A stretch of DNA of 27,146 nucleotides, from the NCBI GenBank assembly GCA_035294565.1, contig DATGKR010000168.1:1-27146 (forward strand), read 5' to 3'. The notes beneath the pieces are model-generated. The model was not told the DNA's origin. It was given only the letters and a program-made list of their open reading frames with translations, and searched no databases. Position numbers and translations under genes: made by a program. Below are positions 13,674 to 21,652 of this stretch, piece by piece (the stretch's first letter is position 1; the number at the start of each line of letters is the position of its first letter). Origin of the DNA: DATGKR01 sp035294565. Lineage in GTDB: Bacteria > Actinomycetota > Acidimicrobiia > Acidimicrobiales > Palsa-688.

Positions 13674-14672
13674 GTGAACGTCGTGGACGCCCTCCGTCTT
13701 CCCGGGCTCGAGTCGGCGCTCGGCCGGGTTGAGGAGTCGCTGAGGGCTGCGACGACGGGCGAGGACCCGCTCCTGGCCGAGGTGGCCGGGCACCTGGTGA
13801 GAGCCGGCGGCAAGCGGCTGCGGCCGGCGCTCGTGGTCGCCGCGGCGCGGGTCGGCTGCCCGGGTTCGGCGTGCATCTCCGAGGCCGTCGTCCAAGGCGG
13901 AGTGGCGGTCGAGCTCGTCCACCTGGGTTCGCTCTACCACGACGACGTGATGGATGAGGCGCGGTCGCGCCGGGGTGTGGAGAGCGCCAATTCGAGGTGG
14001 GGGAACCTGGTGGCGATACTCGCCGGGGACTTCCTCCTGGCGCGGGCGTCGGAGATCGCCGCCTCGCTGGGCACCGAGGTCGCCGCCCTGCTCGCCAGGA
14101 CAATCGGCCAACTGTGCGAAGGCGAGGTCGCCCAGCTCCGCCACGCCTTCGACCCAGGCAGGAGCGAGGAGGCGTACTTCGCCTCCATCGGCGGCAAGAC
14201 GGCGTCGCTGATGGCGGCCGCGGCGCGCATCGGCGCCCTGACCGGCGGCGCGCCCCGGGAGCACGTGGAGGCACTGACCAGCTACGGCTACTCGATCGGC
14301 ATCGCCTTCCAGATCTGGGACGACGTGCGAGACCTGGTCAGCGACGAAGCCGAGCTCGGCAAGCCGGCGGGCCACGACCTCGTCGAAGGGACCTACACGC
14401 TGCCGGTCATCCGCGCCTTGGCCGTGCCCGGCGTCGGCGACGACCTCAAGTCGGTTCTCGGCGGCCCGCTGGACCCGGCGGGGAGGGACCGCGCCCGCCA
14501 ACTGGTGCTGTCGACCTCGGCCGTCGAATCGTCGGTCCGCACCGCCCGGGCGTGGGCGGATCGCGCCGAGGCCTCGCTCGAGCCGCTCTCGGGTGCCGCC
14601 GGCGACTCGGCCGAGCTGGCCCTTTTGGGCCGCGTCGGTCACCATCTGCTCGACGAGCTGGCCACCCAGTAG
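13674..14672 (+). CDS. trans-polyprenyl diphosphate synthase (long-chain type)
   Basis: The 332-residue all-helical prenyltransferase condenses isopentenyl diphosphate units onto an allylic diphosphate. The first Asp-rich motif DDVMD (90-94) is followed by EARSRRG, the second DDVRD is at 216-220, and GGKRLRP (45-51) binds diphosphate. The residues just upstream of the first motif (GSLYH) are small, which fits products longer than C20, probably the menaquinone side chain. The start is GTG 13674 because TAGCCT is spaced for a leaderless mRNA; a GTG at 13683 with AAGGTGA before it is the alternative (329 residues). It is transcribed alone between lysS and clpC. Its substrate supply links it to the MEP genes at 5980-7082. 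Confidence 0.9.
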   Translation: MNVVDALRLPGLESALGRVEESLRAATTGEDPLLAEVAGHLVRAGGKRLRPALVVAAARVGCPGSACISEAVVQGGVAVELVHLGSLYHDDVMDEARSRRGVESANSRWGNLVAILAGDFLLARASEIAASLGTEVAALLARTIGQLCEGEVAQLRHAFDPGRSEEAYFASIGGKTASLMAAAARIGALTGGAPREHVEALTSYGYSIGIAFQIWDDVRDLVSDEAELGKPAGHDLVEGTYTLPVIRALAVPGVGDDLKSVLGGPLDPAGRDRARQLVLSTSAVESSVRTARAWADRAEASLEPLSGAAGDSAELALLGRVGHHLLDELATQ

Positions 14673-14692
14673 GCGCCGCCGGCACCGCAGGG

Positions 14693-16096
14693 TCAGACCT
14701 CGGGCTTGAGCGTCGGGAAGGCGATCACGTCCCTGATGGCGTCGACGCCGGCGAGGAGCATCGCCAGGCGGTCCACGCCGATGCCCAGGCCGCCGGTCGG
14801 CGGCAGCCCGTAGTCGAGGGCGCGCAGGTAGTCCTCGTCGACGACCATCGCCTCCTCGTCGCCGGCGGCGCGTGCCGATGCCTGCTCCTCGAAGCGCGCT
14901 CGCTGCTCGTCGGGGTCGGTCAGCTCGCTGAAGGCGTTGCACAGCTCCCTGCCGGCGACTATCGCCTCGAAGCGCTCGACCCAGCCGGGGCGGCTGCGGT
15001 GGTCCCTGGCGAGGGGGGACACCTCCTTGGGGTAGTCCACGACGAACACCGGGCCCCAAAGCTTCGGCTCGGTCGTCTTCTCGTATATCTCCAGCAGCAG
15101 CTTGCCCGGGCCCCAGCCCGCCGACACTTCGACTCCCCGCTCGGAGGCCACCCGGCGCAGCTCGTCCAGCGGGGTGTCGAGGTCGACCTTCACACCCGCG
15201 TGCTCTTCTATCAGCGACGTCATCGTCGCTCTACGCCAGGGGGCCGCCAGGTCCAGCGTGCGGCCGGCGTAGCCGATCGTCGTCGCGCCGAGCAGCTCCG
15301 ACGCCGCTCCCGTCACGAGGGACTCGGTGAGCTCCATCATGTCGGTGTAGTCGGCGTAGGCCTGGTACAGCTCGAGCATGGTGAACTCGGGGTTGTGGCG
15401 GGTGGAGAGCCCTTCGTTGCGGAACACCCGGGCGATCTCGAAAACCTTCTCGAAGCCGCCGACGACCAGCCTCTTCAGGTACAGCTCGGGCGCGACGCGC
15501 AGGTAGAGGTCGACGTCGAGGGCGTTGTGGTGGGTGACGAACGGCCTGGCCGTCGCGCCACCGGGTATGGGGTGGAAAACCGGGGTCTCCACCTCCACGA
15601 AGCCGCGTGCCTCCAACCAGCGCCTGATCCACGACACCAGCCGACTCCTGAGCAGCAGCACGCGCCGGGAGTCCTCGTTCGCCCAAAGGTCGGCGTAGCG
15701 CTGGCGGTAACGGGTGTCGACGTCGGTGATCCCGTGCCAGCGGTCCCCGAAGTTGCGACGGGCCTCGGCCAGGAGGGTCCAGGTGCCGACCTTGACCGAC
15801 AGCTCGCCGGTGCGGGTGCGCACGACCTCGCCGGTGGCGCCGAGCCAGTCTCCGAGGGACAGGTGCACGAAGCGGTCGAAGTCGTCGGTCCACTTCGCTC
15901 CTGCGAACAGCTGGACCGAGCCGCTGGAGTCGCGCATCGTGGCGAAAGCCAGCTTGCCCATGTGGCGCCGCAGCATCATCCGACCGGCGACGGTCACGGT
16001 GACCCCAGACTCGCCGCCGGCCGGCAGGCCGGCAAAACGGTCGGCGAGCTCGGCGGCGGTAGCGGTCCGTTCGAAGCGGTAGGGGACCGCGCTCAC
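14693..16096 (-). CDS. lysS: lysine--tRNA ligase, class II
   Basis: The 467-residue enzyme charges tRNA-Lys. The anticodon-binding OB fold is near the N-terminus (TVTVAGRMMLRRHMGKLAFATMRD region). Class II motif 1 includes GFVEVETPVF, motif 2 includes the RVFRNEGLSTRHNPEFTMLE region, and motif 3 is GLGIGVDRLAMLL near the C-terminus. The GTG start at 16096 overlaps the coaX stop (GTGA). The protein begins directly at PYRFERTATA. The helical segment of the type KLxxLRxxGxxPYP that precedes this point in most LysRS is absent, and no such sequence is found upstream in the frame. The gene ends the cofactor super-operon. The same position relative to coaX and clpC is seen in Firmicutes. Confidence 0.95.
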   Translation of the reverse strand: MSAVPYRFERTATAAELADRFAGLPAGGESGVTVTVAGRMMLRRHMGKLAFATMRDSSGSVQLFAGAKWTDDFDRFVHLSLGDWLGATGEVVRTRTGELSVKVGTWTLLAEARRNFGDRWHGITDVDTRYRQRYADLWANEDSRRVLLLRSRLVSWIRRWLEARGFVEVETPVFHPIPGGATARPFVTHHNALDVDLYLRVAPELYLKRLVVGGFEKVFEIARVFRNEGLSTRHNPEFTMLELYQAYADYTDMMELTESLVTGAASELLGATTIGYAGRTLDLAAPWRRATMTSLIEEHAGVKVDLDTPLDELRRVASERGVEVSAGWGPGKLLLEIYEKTTEPKLWGPVFVVDYPKEVSPLARDHRSRPGWVERFEAIVAGRELCNAFSELTDPDEQRARFEEQASARAAGDEEAMVVDEDYLRALDYGLPPTGGLGIGVDRLAMLLAGVDAIRDVIAFPTLKPEV

Positions 16097-16884
16097 AGCT
16101 GGTTGCGGCCGAAGATGATCCGCAGGCCCTCCAGGGTCAGCCACGGTTCGTGGTGCTCGATGGCCGCCGAGTAGGGCCCGATGAGGCCCGCCAGGCCTCC
16201 GGTGGCCACCACGGTGGCGGGACCCAGCTCGTCCACGAGCCGGCCGCAGAGGCCGTCGACCTGGGCGGCGAACCCGTAGATGACCCCGGACTGGATGGAC
16301 TCGACGGTGTTCTTCGCCAGCACGCTGCGCGGCTCGACCAGCTCCACCCGGGGGAGGAGCGCCGCCCGGCTGAAGAGCGCCTCGAGCGAGACCTCGATTC
16401 CCGGGAGGATCACCCCGCCCAGGTACTCCCCCCGCTCGGAGACAACCTCGAAAGTGGTGGCCGTCCCGAAGTCGACGACGATCGTCGGGCCCCCGTAGCG
16501 CTCGTAGGCGGCGACGGCGTCGGCGATGCGGTCGGCACCGACCTCCTTCGGGTTGTCGTAGAGGATCGGCATGCCGGTTCGCACACCCGGCTCGACGATC
16601 ACCGTGTCCACCTTCAGCCACCGCTGGGTCATCTCCCTGAGGGCGGTGCGCTGGCGGGGCACCACCGATGCGACCGCAACACCGCTGATCGCCTCCTCCG
16701 GGTCGAGGCCGCGCAGCTGGAACAACTGGTCGACGAGCAGAGCCAGCTCGTCGGCGGTCCGCGACGCCACGGTCGCCACCCTCCAGTGGTGGAGCAGCTG
16801 CGGGCTGCTGCCGCCCGGGCCGTCGCCGGGCGCGAACAGGCCGATGACCGTCTGGGTGTTGCCGACGTCGACGGCGACGAGCAC
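16093..16884 (-). CDS. coaX: type III pantothenate kinase
   Basis: CoaX (263 residues) phosphorylates pantothenate, the first step of coenzyme A synthesis. It belongs to the acetate/sugar kinase fold. The phosphate-binding motif AVDVGNTQT is at the N-terminus (D6), GADRIADAVAAY carries the second catalytic segment, and DFGTATTFEVV is the ATP-binding loop. TGGLAGLI is near the C-terminus. CoaX enzymes are not feedback-inhibited by CoA and require a monovalent cation. The GTG start at 16884 lies two bases after the nadC stop. It sits in one transcript with panC and panD, so pantothenate formation and use are linked. Confidence 0.95.
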   Translation of the reverse strand: MLVAVDVGNTQTVIGLFAPGDGPGGSSPQLLHHWRVATVASRTADELALLVDQLFQLRGLDPEEAISGVAVASVVPRQRTALREMTQRWLKVDTVIVEPGVRTGMPILYDNPKEVGADRIADAVAAYERYGGPTIVVDFGTATTFEVVSERGEYLGGVILPGIEVSLEALFSRAALLPRVELVEPRSVLAKNTVESIQSGVIYGFAAQVDGLCGRLVDELGPATVVATGGLAGLIGPYSAAIEHHEPWLTLEGLRIIFGRNQL

Positions 16885-16886
16885 GG

Positions 16887-17753
16887 CTAGCCGCCCCCCG
16901 CCGGCACCGGTCGACCGGTGTCGAGGTCGAGCCCGATGTCGAGCACCGGCGCCGAGTGGGTGATCAAGCCGACAGAGATGAGATCGGCGCCGGCCGCGGC
17001 GTAGGCGGCGACGCTTTCGAGGGTCACCCCGCCCGACACCTCCACCGGGACCTTGCCGGCGACCAGGGAAACGGCGGCGGCGACCTGAGGCGGCGTCATG
17101 TTGTCGACCAGCACCAGGTCGGCGCCGGCCTTCAACGCCGCTTCCACCTGCTCGATCGTGTCGCACTCGACTTCGCAGGGCACCCCCGGCCAGCGGCGGT
17201 GGGCGGCGTCGACGGCGGCGGCGATGCCCAACCCGGCGAGGTGGTTGTCCTTGACCAGGACGCCGTCGGAGAGCGAGCCGCGGTGGTTCACACCGCCGCC
17301 GGCGCGCACCGCCGCCTTCTCGAGCGCCCGCAGGCCCGGCGTCGTCTTGCGGGTGTCGCGCACCCGGGCGGGCCGCGCCGCGTCGGCGAAGCGCCGGGTG
17401 AGGGTGGCGACCCCCGACAGGTGGCCCAGCAGGTTGAGCGCTGTCCTCTCCGCCGTGAGGATCGACGCGAGCCTGCCCGACACCGTCGCTATCGCCTCCC
17501 CCGGGCCGACGGCGTCGCCGTCGCCGGCTCGCCAGCGCACCTCGATCCCCGGGTCGACCGCGGCGAACGCCTCCGACGCGGCCAGCGTGCCAGCCAGCAC
17601 CCCGGAAGACCGCGCGGCGACGCGTCCCGTGGCGGTCGCCTCCGGGTCGACGAGTCCGGCCGTCAGGTCGCCGAAAACACCGAGATCCTCGGCCAGGGCC
17701 CTGGAGACAACCTCGCGCACCGCGCTCAGCGGGGGGTCGAGCCACGAGGTCAC
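16887..17753 (-). CDS. nadC: nicotinate-nucleotide diphosphorylase (quinolinate phosphoribosyltransferase)
   Basis: The 288-residue enzyme combines quinolinate and PRPP to give nicotinate mononucleotide, CO2 and diphosphate in NAD synthesis. Signatures are RDTRKTTPGLRALEKAAV with basic substrate-binding residues, GGGVNHRGSLSDGVLVKDNH, then EVECDTIEQ and VEVSGGVTLE of the alpha/beta barrel. The GTG start at 17753 overlaps the nadB stop (GTGA). The frame is open further upstream, but that region encodes nadB in another frame. nadA, quinolinate synthase, is not in this window. Confidence 0.95.
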   Translation of the reverse strand: MTSWLDPPLSAVREVVSRALAEDLGVFGDLTAGLVDPEATATGRVAARSSGVLAGTLAASEAFAAVDPGIEVRWRAGDGDAVGPGEAIATVSGRLASILTAERTALNLLGHLSGVATLTRRFADAARPARVRDTRKTTPGLRALEKAAVRAGGGVNHRGSLSDGVLVKDNHLAGLGIAAAVDAAHRRWPGVPCEVECDTIEQVEAALKAGADLVLVDNMTPPQVAAAVSLVAGKVPVEVSGGVTLESVAAYAAAGADLISVGLITHSAPVLDIGLDLDTGRPVPAGGG

Positions 17754-19297
17754 GCTGCGAACCTCAATACCAGCGTCGGGTCGGTCACGGGATGGTCGGA
17801 CCTGCGGTGCCCGCCCCGGCTCTCCCGCCTGGCGGCGGCGAAGGCGACGGCGGCCGAGGCGACGGCCGCCAGGTTGGCGTTCTCCAGGTCCAGGCCTGCC
17901 GCCCCGAGCGACTCGACCTCCCTGGCCGCCAGCGCCAGGCTTTCGGAGCTGCGGAGCACGCCCGCCCCCTCGGTCATGGCCCGCTGCAGCGCCTCGCGCG
18001 CCTTGTCGTCGGGGGGGCGTGCCTGCGCGGGGAGTGGCACGTTGATTGACAGTTTCTCGACGGGCAGGGCCCCCCGGGAGGTCGCCGCGGGGTCCACCAG
18101 TGGGGCGATGGCGCCTGTCGCTCCGGGCCCTTCTTTGTCCGAGAAGACGGCGTCGGCGGCGCGGGTGCCGAAGACGAGGCCTTCCAGCAGGGAGTTGGAC
18201 GCCAAGCGGTTCGCCCCGTGGACGCCGGTGCAGGCCGCCTCCCCTGCCGCCCACAGGCCGGGCAGGCTGGTCGCGCCGTCGAGATCGGTGAGGATGCCGC
18301 CGCAGAGGTAGTGCGCCGCCGGGGCTACGGGAAGCCAGTCGCGCCCGGGGTCGAGGCCCGCCGCGCGCACCGCGGCGGCGATCGTCGGGAACCGCTGCTC
18401 GAACCCGTCGACGGGAGCCACGTCGAGCCACACGTGGTCCAGGCCGGACTCGCGGATGGATGCGGCCACCGCCGCGGCGACCACGTCGCGAGGCTGCAGC
18501 TCGTCGACGAAGCGCCTGCCCGCCCGGTCGCGCAGCAGCGCGCCCTCCCCCCGCAACGCTTCGCTGAGCAGCGGCCGGGGGGCGCTCCCCGACGGCAGGT
18601 ACAAGGCGGTGGGGTGGAATTGGACGAACTCGACGTCGGCGACGGCGACCCCCGCCCGCAGCGCCATCGCCACCCCGTCCCCCGTCGCCTGCGGGGGATT
18701 GGTCGTCACCGTGTAGAGCTGACCGGCGCCCCCGGTGGCGAGCAGCGTCGCGCGCGCCCGTACGACGCCCCCTCCGGCGAGGCCTATCCCGCGGCAGCGG
18801 CCGCCTTCGACGAGCAGGTCGGCGGCGGCGGCGTGCTCCCAGATCGAGGTGGCCGACGACCTGGCGGCCTCGACCAGCGTGCGCTCCACCTCGGCGCCGG
18901 TGGCGGCCCCCCGAGCGTGCACGACCCTCGCGGTCGAGTGGCCCCCTTCTAGGGCGAGGCTCCAGCCGCCGGCCTCGTCACGGTCGAAGACGGCCCCGAG
19001 CGCCGCCAGCTCCCTCACCCGCTGGGGACCCTCGCCCACCAGCACGCCGACCGCCGCCCGGTCGCACAGCCCGGCGCCCGCCCTGAGGGTGTCCGCCAGG
19101 TGGAGGTCGACCGAGTCTCCGGCCGTCTGGCGGACGACGGCGGCAACCCCGCCCTGGGCCCACTGGGTCGCCGAGTCCGAGAGGGCGCCTTTCGAGACGA
19201 TGCCGATCCGGGCGCCGGGGTGCCGGGCGGCTGCCCGGACCACCGCGGACAGCCCGGCTACGCCGCTGCCGACGACCAGGAGGTCAAGATCTGTCAG
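17750..19297 (-). CDS. nadB: L-aspartate oxidase (apparent CTG start)
   Basis: NadB oxidizes L-aspartate to iminoaspartate with FAD, feeding NAD synthesis. The 515-residue product has the FAD dinucleotide-binding motif VVGSGVAGLSA (8-18), SDSATQWAQGGVAA, EFVQFHPTALY, the GGI substrate segment, and GLWAAGEAACTGVHGANRLASNS near the middle-to-end. The FAD motif is only in frame if translation starts upstream of GTG 19243. Between the in-frame stop upstream and that GTG there is no ATG, GTG or TTG. The best start is CTG at 19297, which forms a CTGA overlap with the panD stop and has AGAGGA 8 bases upstream. A sequencing error is the alternative. Confidence 0.93.
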   Translation of the reverse strand: MTDLDLLVVGSGVAGLSAVVRAAARHPGARIGIVSKGALSDSATQWAQGGVAAVVRQTAGDSVDLHLADTLRAGAGLCDRAAVGVLVGEGPQRVRELAALGAVFDRDEAGGWSLALEGGHSTARVVHARGAATGAEVERTLVEAARSSATSIWEHAAAADLLVEGGRCRGIGLAGGGVVRARATLLATGGAGQLYTVTTNPPQATGDGVAMALRAGVAVADVEFVQFHPTALYLPSGSAPRPLLSEALRGEGALLRDRAGRRFVDELQPRDVVAAAVAASIRESGLDHVWLDVAPVDGFEQRFPTIAAAVRAAGLDPGRDWLPVAPAAHYLCGGILTDLDGATSLPGLWAAGEAACTGVHGANRLASNSLLEGLVFGTRAADAVFSDKEGPGATGAIAPLVDPAATSRGALPVEKLSINVPLPAQARPPDDKAREALQRAMTEGAGVLRSSESLALAAREVESLGAAGLDLENANLAAVASAAVAFAAARRESRGGHRRSDHPVTDPTLVLRFAA

Positions 19298-19683
19298 TTG
19301 CCTTGTCCTCTCCAGGCGCGACCGGCGACGACGTCAGCGGCGTCGACGCGACGGTTCCACTGATCGACGTGCACGACGGTCGGCTCGTAGCCGTGCAGCT
19401 CGTCCTCCTCGTAGTCGGCGTAGGTGATGATTATCACCTTGTCACCCACGTGGACGAGCCGGGCGGCCGCACCGTTGAGGCACACCTGGCCCGGCTGGCC
19501 GGTGATGGCGTAGGTCTCGAAACGGGCGCCGTTGTCGATGTCGAGCACGGCGACCTGCTCGTGCTCGAGGATGTCGGCTGCCGCCATCAACTCGGGGTCG
19601 AGGCTGATGGAGCCGATGTAGTTGAGGTCGGCCTCGGTCACGGTGGCACGGTGGATCTTCGACTTGAGCATGCGGCGACGCAC
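19294..19683 (-). CDS. panD: aspartate 1-decarboxylase proenzyme
   Basis: PanD makes beta-alanine from aspartate for pantothenate. The 129-residue proenzyme has the self-cleavage site G24-S25 in NYIGSISLD; cleavage gives the pyruvoyl cofactor. The segment KSKIHRATVTEADL precedes it, and NGAAARLVHVGDKVIII carries the conserved active-site region. The start is GTG at 19683, because AAGGAG (overlapping the panC stop TAA) is spaced by six bases and gives the usual G24-S25 numbering. It follows panC directly and its stop overlaps the start of nadB. Both PanD and NadB use aspartate, so this junction links two aspartate-consuming branches. Confidence 0.97.
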   Translation of the reverse strand: MRRRMLKSKIHRATVTEADLNYIGSISLDPELMAAADILEHEQVAVLDIDNGARFETYAITGQPGQVCLNGAAARLVHVGDKVIIITYADYEEDELHGYEPTVVHVDQWNRRVDAADVVAGRAWRGQGN

Positions 19684-19693
19684 GACGGTCTCC

Positions 19694-20563
19694 TTAGTCG
19701 GCTCGGGTGGGGGGGTTGGCTTCGACGTTGTCGATGAGGCGGGCAGCCCCGAGGCGGGCGGCGATCAGCAGCCGAACGGGTCCCTCGATCCGGGCGGGGC
19801 GCTCGAGGGTCTCGGGGTCGGCGACCTCGGCGTAGTCGAGCTCGAGCGCGGGATGCTCGGCGACCGAGGCGGCCATGACCGCCTCGACCCTGGCCGGGTC
19901 GACGACCCTGTCGTCCTCCACGGCCCGCTTTCCGGCGAGCAACGCCCAAAACAGGCGTGGAGCGACCGCCCGCTCGGCGGCCGACAGGTAGGCGTTGCGG
20001 CTCGACAGGGCCAGGCCGTCGGCGTCGCGCACGGTGGGACAGCCGACGACCTCGACGGGCAGGGAAAGATCGGTGACCATGCGGCGGACGACGGCCAGCT
20101 GCTGGAAGTCCTTCTCGCCGAAGTAGGCCCAGCAGGGCCCCGAGAGCGAGAAGAGCTTGGCGACGATCGTCGCCACCCCCTCGAAGTGACCAGGGCGGCT
20201 CGCCCCCTCCATGCGTTCGGTCAGCCCCTCCACGCGCACCGTCGTCGTCGGCGCAACAGGCCACATCTCCTCGGGGCTCGGGGCGAAGAGGACCGACGCT
20301 CCCGCCTCCTCCGCCAGCCTGCAGTCCCCGTCGAGGTCCCGGGGATAGGCCGTGAGGTCCTCGGCGGGGCCGAACTGCAAGGGGTTGACGTAGTCGGTGA
20401 CCGCCACCACGTCGCATTCGCCCGCCGCGCGCCTGATCAGGGACATGTGCCCGGCGTGGAGGGCACCCATGGTCGGGACGAGGCCGACCTGCAGGCCCTT
20501 GGCCCTGCAGGCGTCGAGGTGCTCCCGCCAGGCGGCGGCTCGGTCTATCAGTGTTATGGGCAT
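19694..20563 (-). CDS. panC: pantoate--beta-alanine ligase
   Basis: PanC (289 residues) joins pantoate and beta-alanine using ATP. The nucleotidyltransferase motif PTMGALHAGHMSLIRRA (30-46) contains the HxGH signature. GEKDFQQLAVVRRMVTDL and the SSRNAYLSAAERA loop, equivalent to KMSKS, follow. The start is ATG at 20563. It lies 64 bp after folK and 10 bp before panD. panB and panE, the pantoate-making genes, are not in the window. Confidence 0.97.
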   Translation of the reverse strand: MPITLIDRAAAWREHLDACRAKGLQVGLVPTMGALHAGHMSLIRRAAGECDVVAVTDYVNPLQFGPAEDLTAYPRDLDGDCRLAEEAGASVLFAPSPEEMWPVAPTTTVRVEGLTERMEGASRPGHFEGVATIVAKLFSLSGPCWAYFGEKDFQQLAVVRRMVTDLSLPVEVVGCPTVRDADGLALSSRNAYLSAAERAVAPRLFWALLAGKRAVEDDRVVDPARVEAVMAASVAEHPALELDYAEVADPETLERPARIEGPVRLLIAARLGAARLIDNVEANPPTRAD

Positions 20564-20627
20564 GTGGTGCGTTCCGGCCCGCGGGGGGTGCCGTTCGTGG
20601 CCGACAGACTAGCCTGACGCGCCGGCC

Positions 20628-21203
20628 CTAGAGGTGGCCCGCCGGACGGACCCCGCGGCCGATGTCGGAGCTCAGGTGGCCGACCACCAGCTCGGGGGCC
20701 AGGTCGGCGAGGGGGACCAGGACGAAGCCGCGCTCCCACATCCGGGGGTGGGGGACAATCAGGTCCGGCTCGTCGACGACCTCGTCGCCGACCAGCAGCA
20801 CGTCCACGTCGAGCGTCCGGGGCCCCCATCGCTCGTCCCTGGTTCTTTGCGCCGCGGCCTCCGCCGCCTGGGCGACGGCGAGGAGCTCGCGCGGGGTGCG
20901 CGTGGTCCTGAGCTCGACGACGCAGTTGAGGTAGGCGCCCTGGCCGGGTGGGCCGCCCACCGGATCCGTCTCGTAGAGGCCGGACACCGCGACCACGTCG
21001 GGCAGCCGTGACATCGCAAGGCGCAGATGGGCGCGGCGGTCCCCGAGGTTGGACCCCAGGGCGAGGAAGGCGCGAACGGGCTGGCGGGGCTGGCGGCGCT
21101 CCTGGACGGCGCTCTCCGCGCTCGGGGGGGCCGGGGCGTCCCCGGCTGGTGGGTGCGGCCTGCGCGGGGCGGGCGCCTGGCGGTCGGGGCGGCGGCCGGT
21201 CAC
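20628..21203 (-). CDS. folK: 2-amino-4-hydroxy-6-hydroxymethyldihydropteridine diphosphokinase
   Basis: FolK pyrophosphorylates hydroxymethyldihydropterin in folate synthesis. The core begins with RAFLALGSNLGDRRAHL, and RTLDVDVLLVGDE plus VPHPRMWERGFVLVPLADL are the metal- and ATP-binding signatures. There is no start codon close to the core. The only usable one is the GTG at 21203 in a GTGA overlap with the folB stop. This gives 191 residues with a Pro/Arg-rich extension of about 35 residues ahead of the fold. FolB and FolK catalyse consecutive steps and are fused in some organisms. Here they are coupled by overlap. Confidence 0.92.
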   Translation of the reverse strand: MTGRRPDRQAPAPRRPHPPAGDAPAPPSAESAVQERRQPRQPVRAFLALGSNLGDRRAHLRLAMSRLPDVVAVSGLYETDPVGGPPGQGAYLNCVVELRTTRTPRELLAVAQAAEAAAQRTRDERWGPRTLDVDVLLVGDEVVDEPDLIVPHPRMWERGFVLVPLADLAPELVVGHLSSDIGRGVRPAGHL

Positions 21204-21583
21204 AGCTGTTCGGGGGTCCGCCGGATCCGCACCCCGGCCGAAGAGAGGTGGGTGCCGACGGGGGGACGCAGCTTGCGCAGCGCCACGGTGACCGAGGAGA
21301 CCGCCGCCGGCCCGCACACCTGCACAGCCGCCCGGGCGACCCGCACGGCGAGATGCTCGAGCAGGTCGGCGCGCGGCCCGGCGAGAGCCGCCTCGGCGGC
21401 CAGCGCGAGCTGGGAGTAGTCCACCGTGTCGGTGAGCGCATCGCTCGCCCCCGCGGCGGCCAGGTCGAGCTCGACGTCGAGGTCGACCTCGAAAGGCTGC
21501 GGCAGGAGATGCTCGGCGGGCAGCGCCCCGTGGGTGGCGACGACCCTCAGCCCGCGCAGCTCGATGCGGTCGGCTGCGCTCAC
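21200..21583 (-). CDS. folB: dihydroneopterin aldolase
   Basis: FolB (127 residues) cleaves dihydroneopterin to hydroxymethyldihydropterin and glycolaldehyde. The sequence starts MSAADRIELRGLRVVATHGALPAE, with the family motif ELRGL...HG, then FEVDLDVELDL and the DTVDYSQLALAAEAAL segment. LLEHLAVRVA carries the conserved Glu. Length is typical. The GTG start is at 21583. It lies 69 bp after the phosphatase-like gene, and a hairpin lies in that gap. Confidence 0.95.
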   Translation of the reverse strand: MSAADRIELRGLRVVATHGALPAEHLLPQPFEVDLDVELDLAAAGASDALTDTVDYSQLALAAEAALAGPRADLLEHLAVRVARAAVQVCGPAAVSSVTVALRKLRPPVGTHLSSAGVRIRRTPEQL

Positions 21584-21612
21584 CCTCGGCCCACCTTCGG
21601 GCCGGCCCCGGC

Positions 21613-21627
21613 GGGCGCACTGCGCCC
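21613..21627 (-). other. short hairpin in the gap before folB
   Basis: GGGCGC (21613-21618) and GCGCCC (21622-21627) form a 6-bp stem around a 3-base loop, next to a 10-bp palindrome GGGCCGGCCC (21599-21608). It lies in one of the few wide gaps of the operon. It could moderate transcription or mRNA stability, but no U-tract is present. Confidence 0.35.
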
Positions 21628-21652
21628 ATCCGCCGCCTTCAACGCCTTCCCA

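Noticed and set aside
19681..19700. Second start for panD at the internal ATG (19671)
   Set aside because: The GTG at 19683 has an ideal AAGGAG at six bases and keeps the standard Gly24-Ser25 cleavage numbering.
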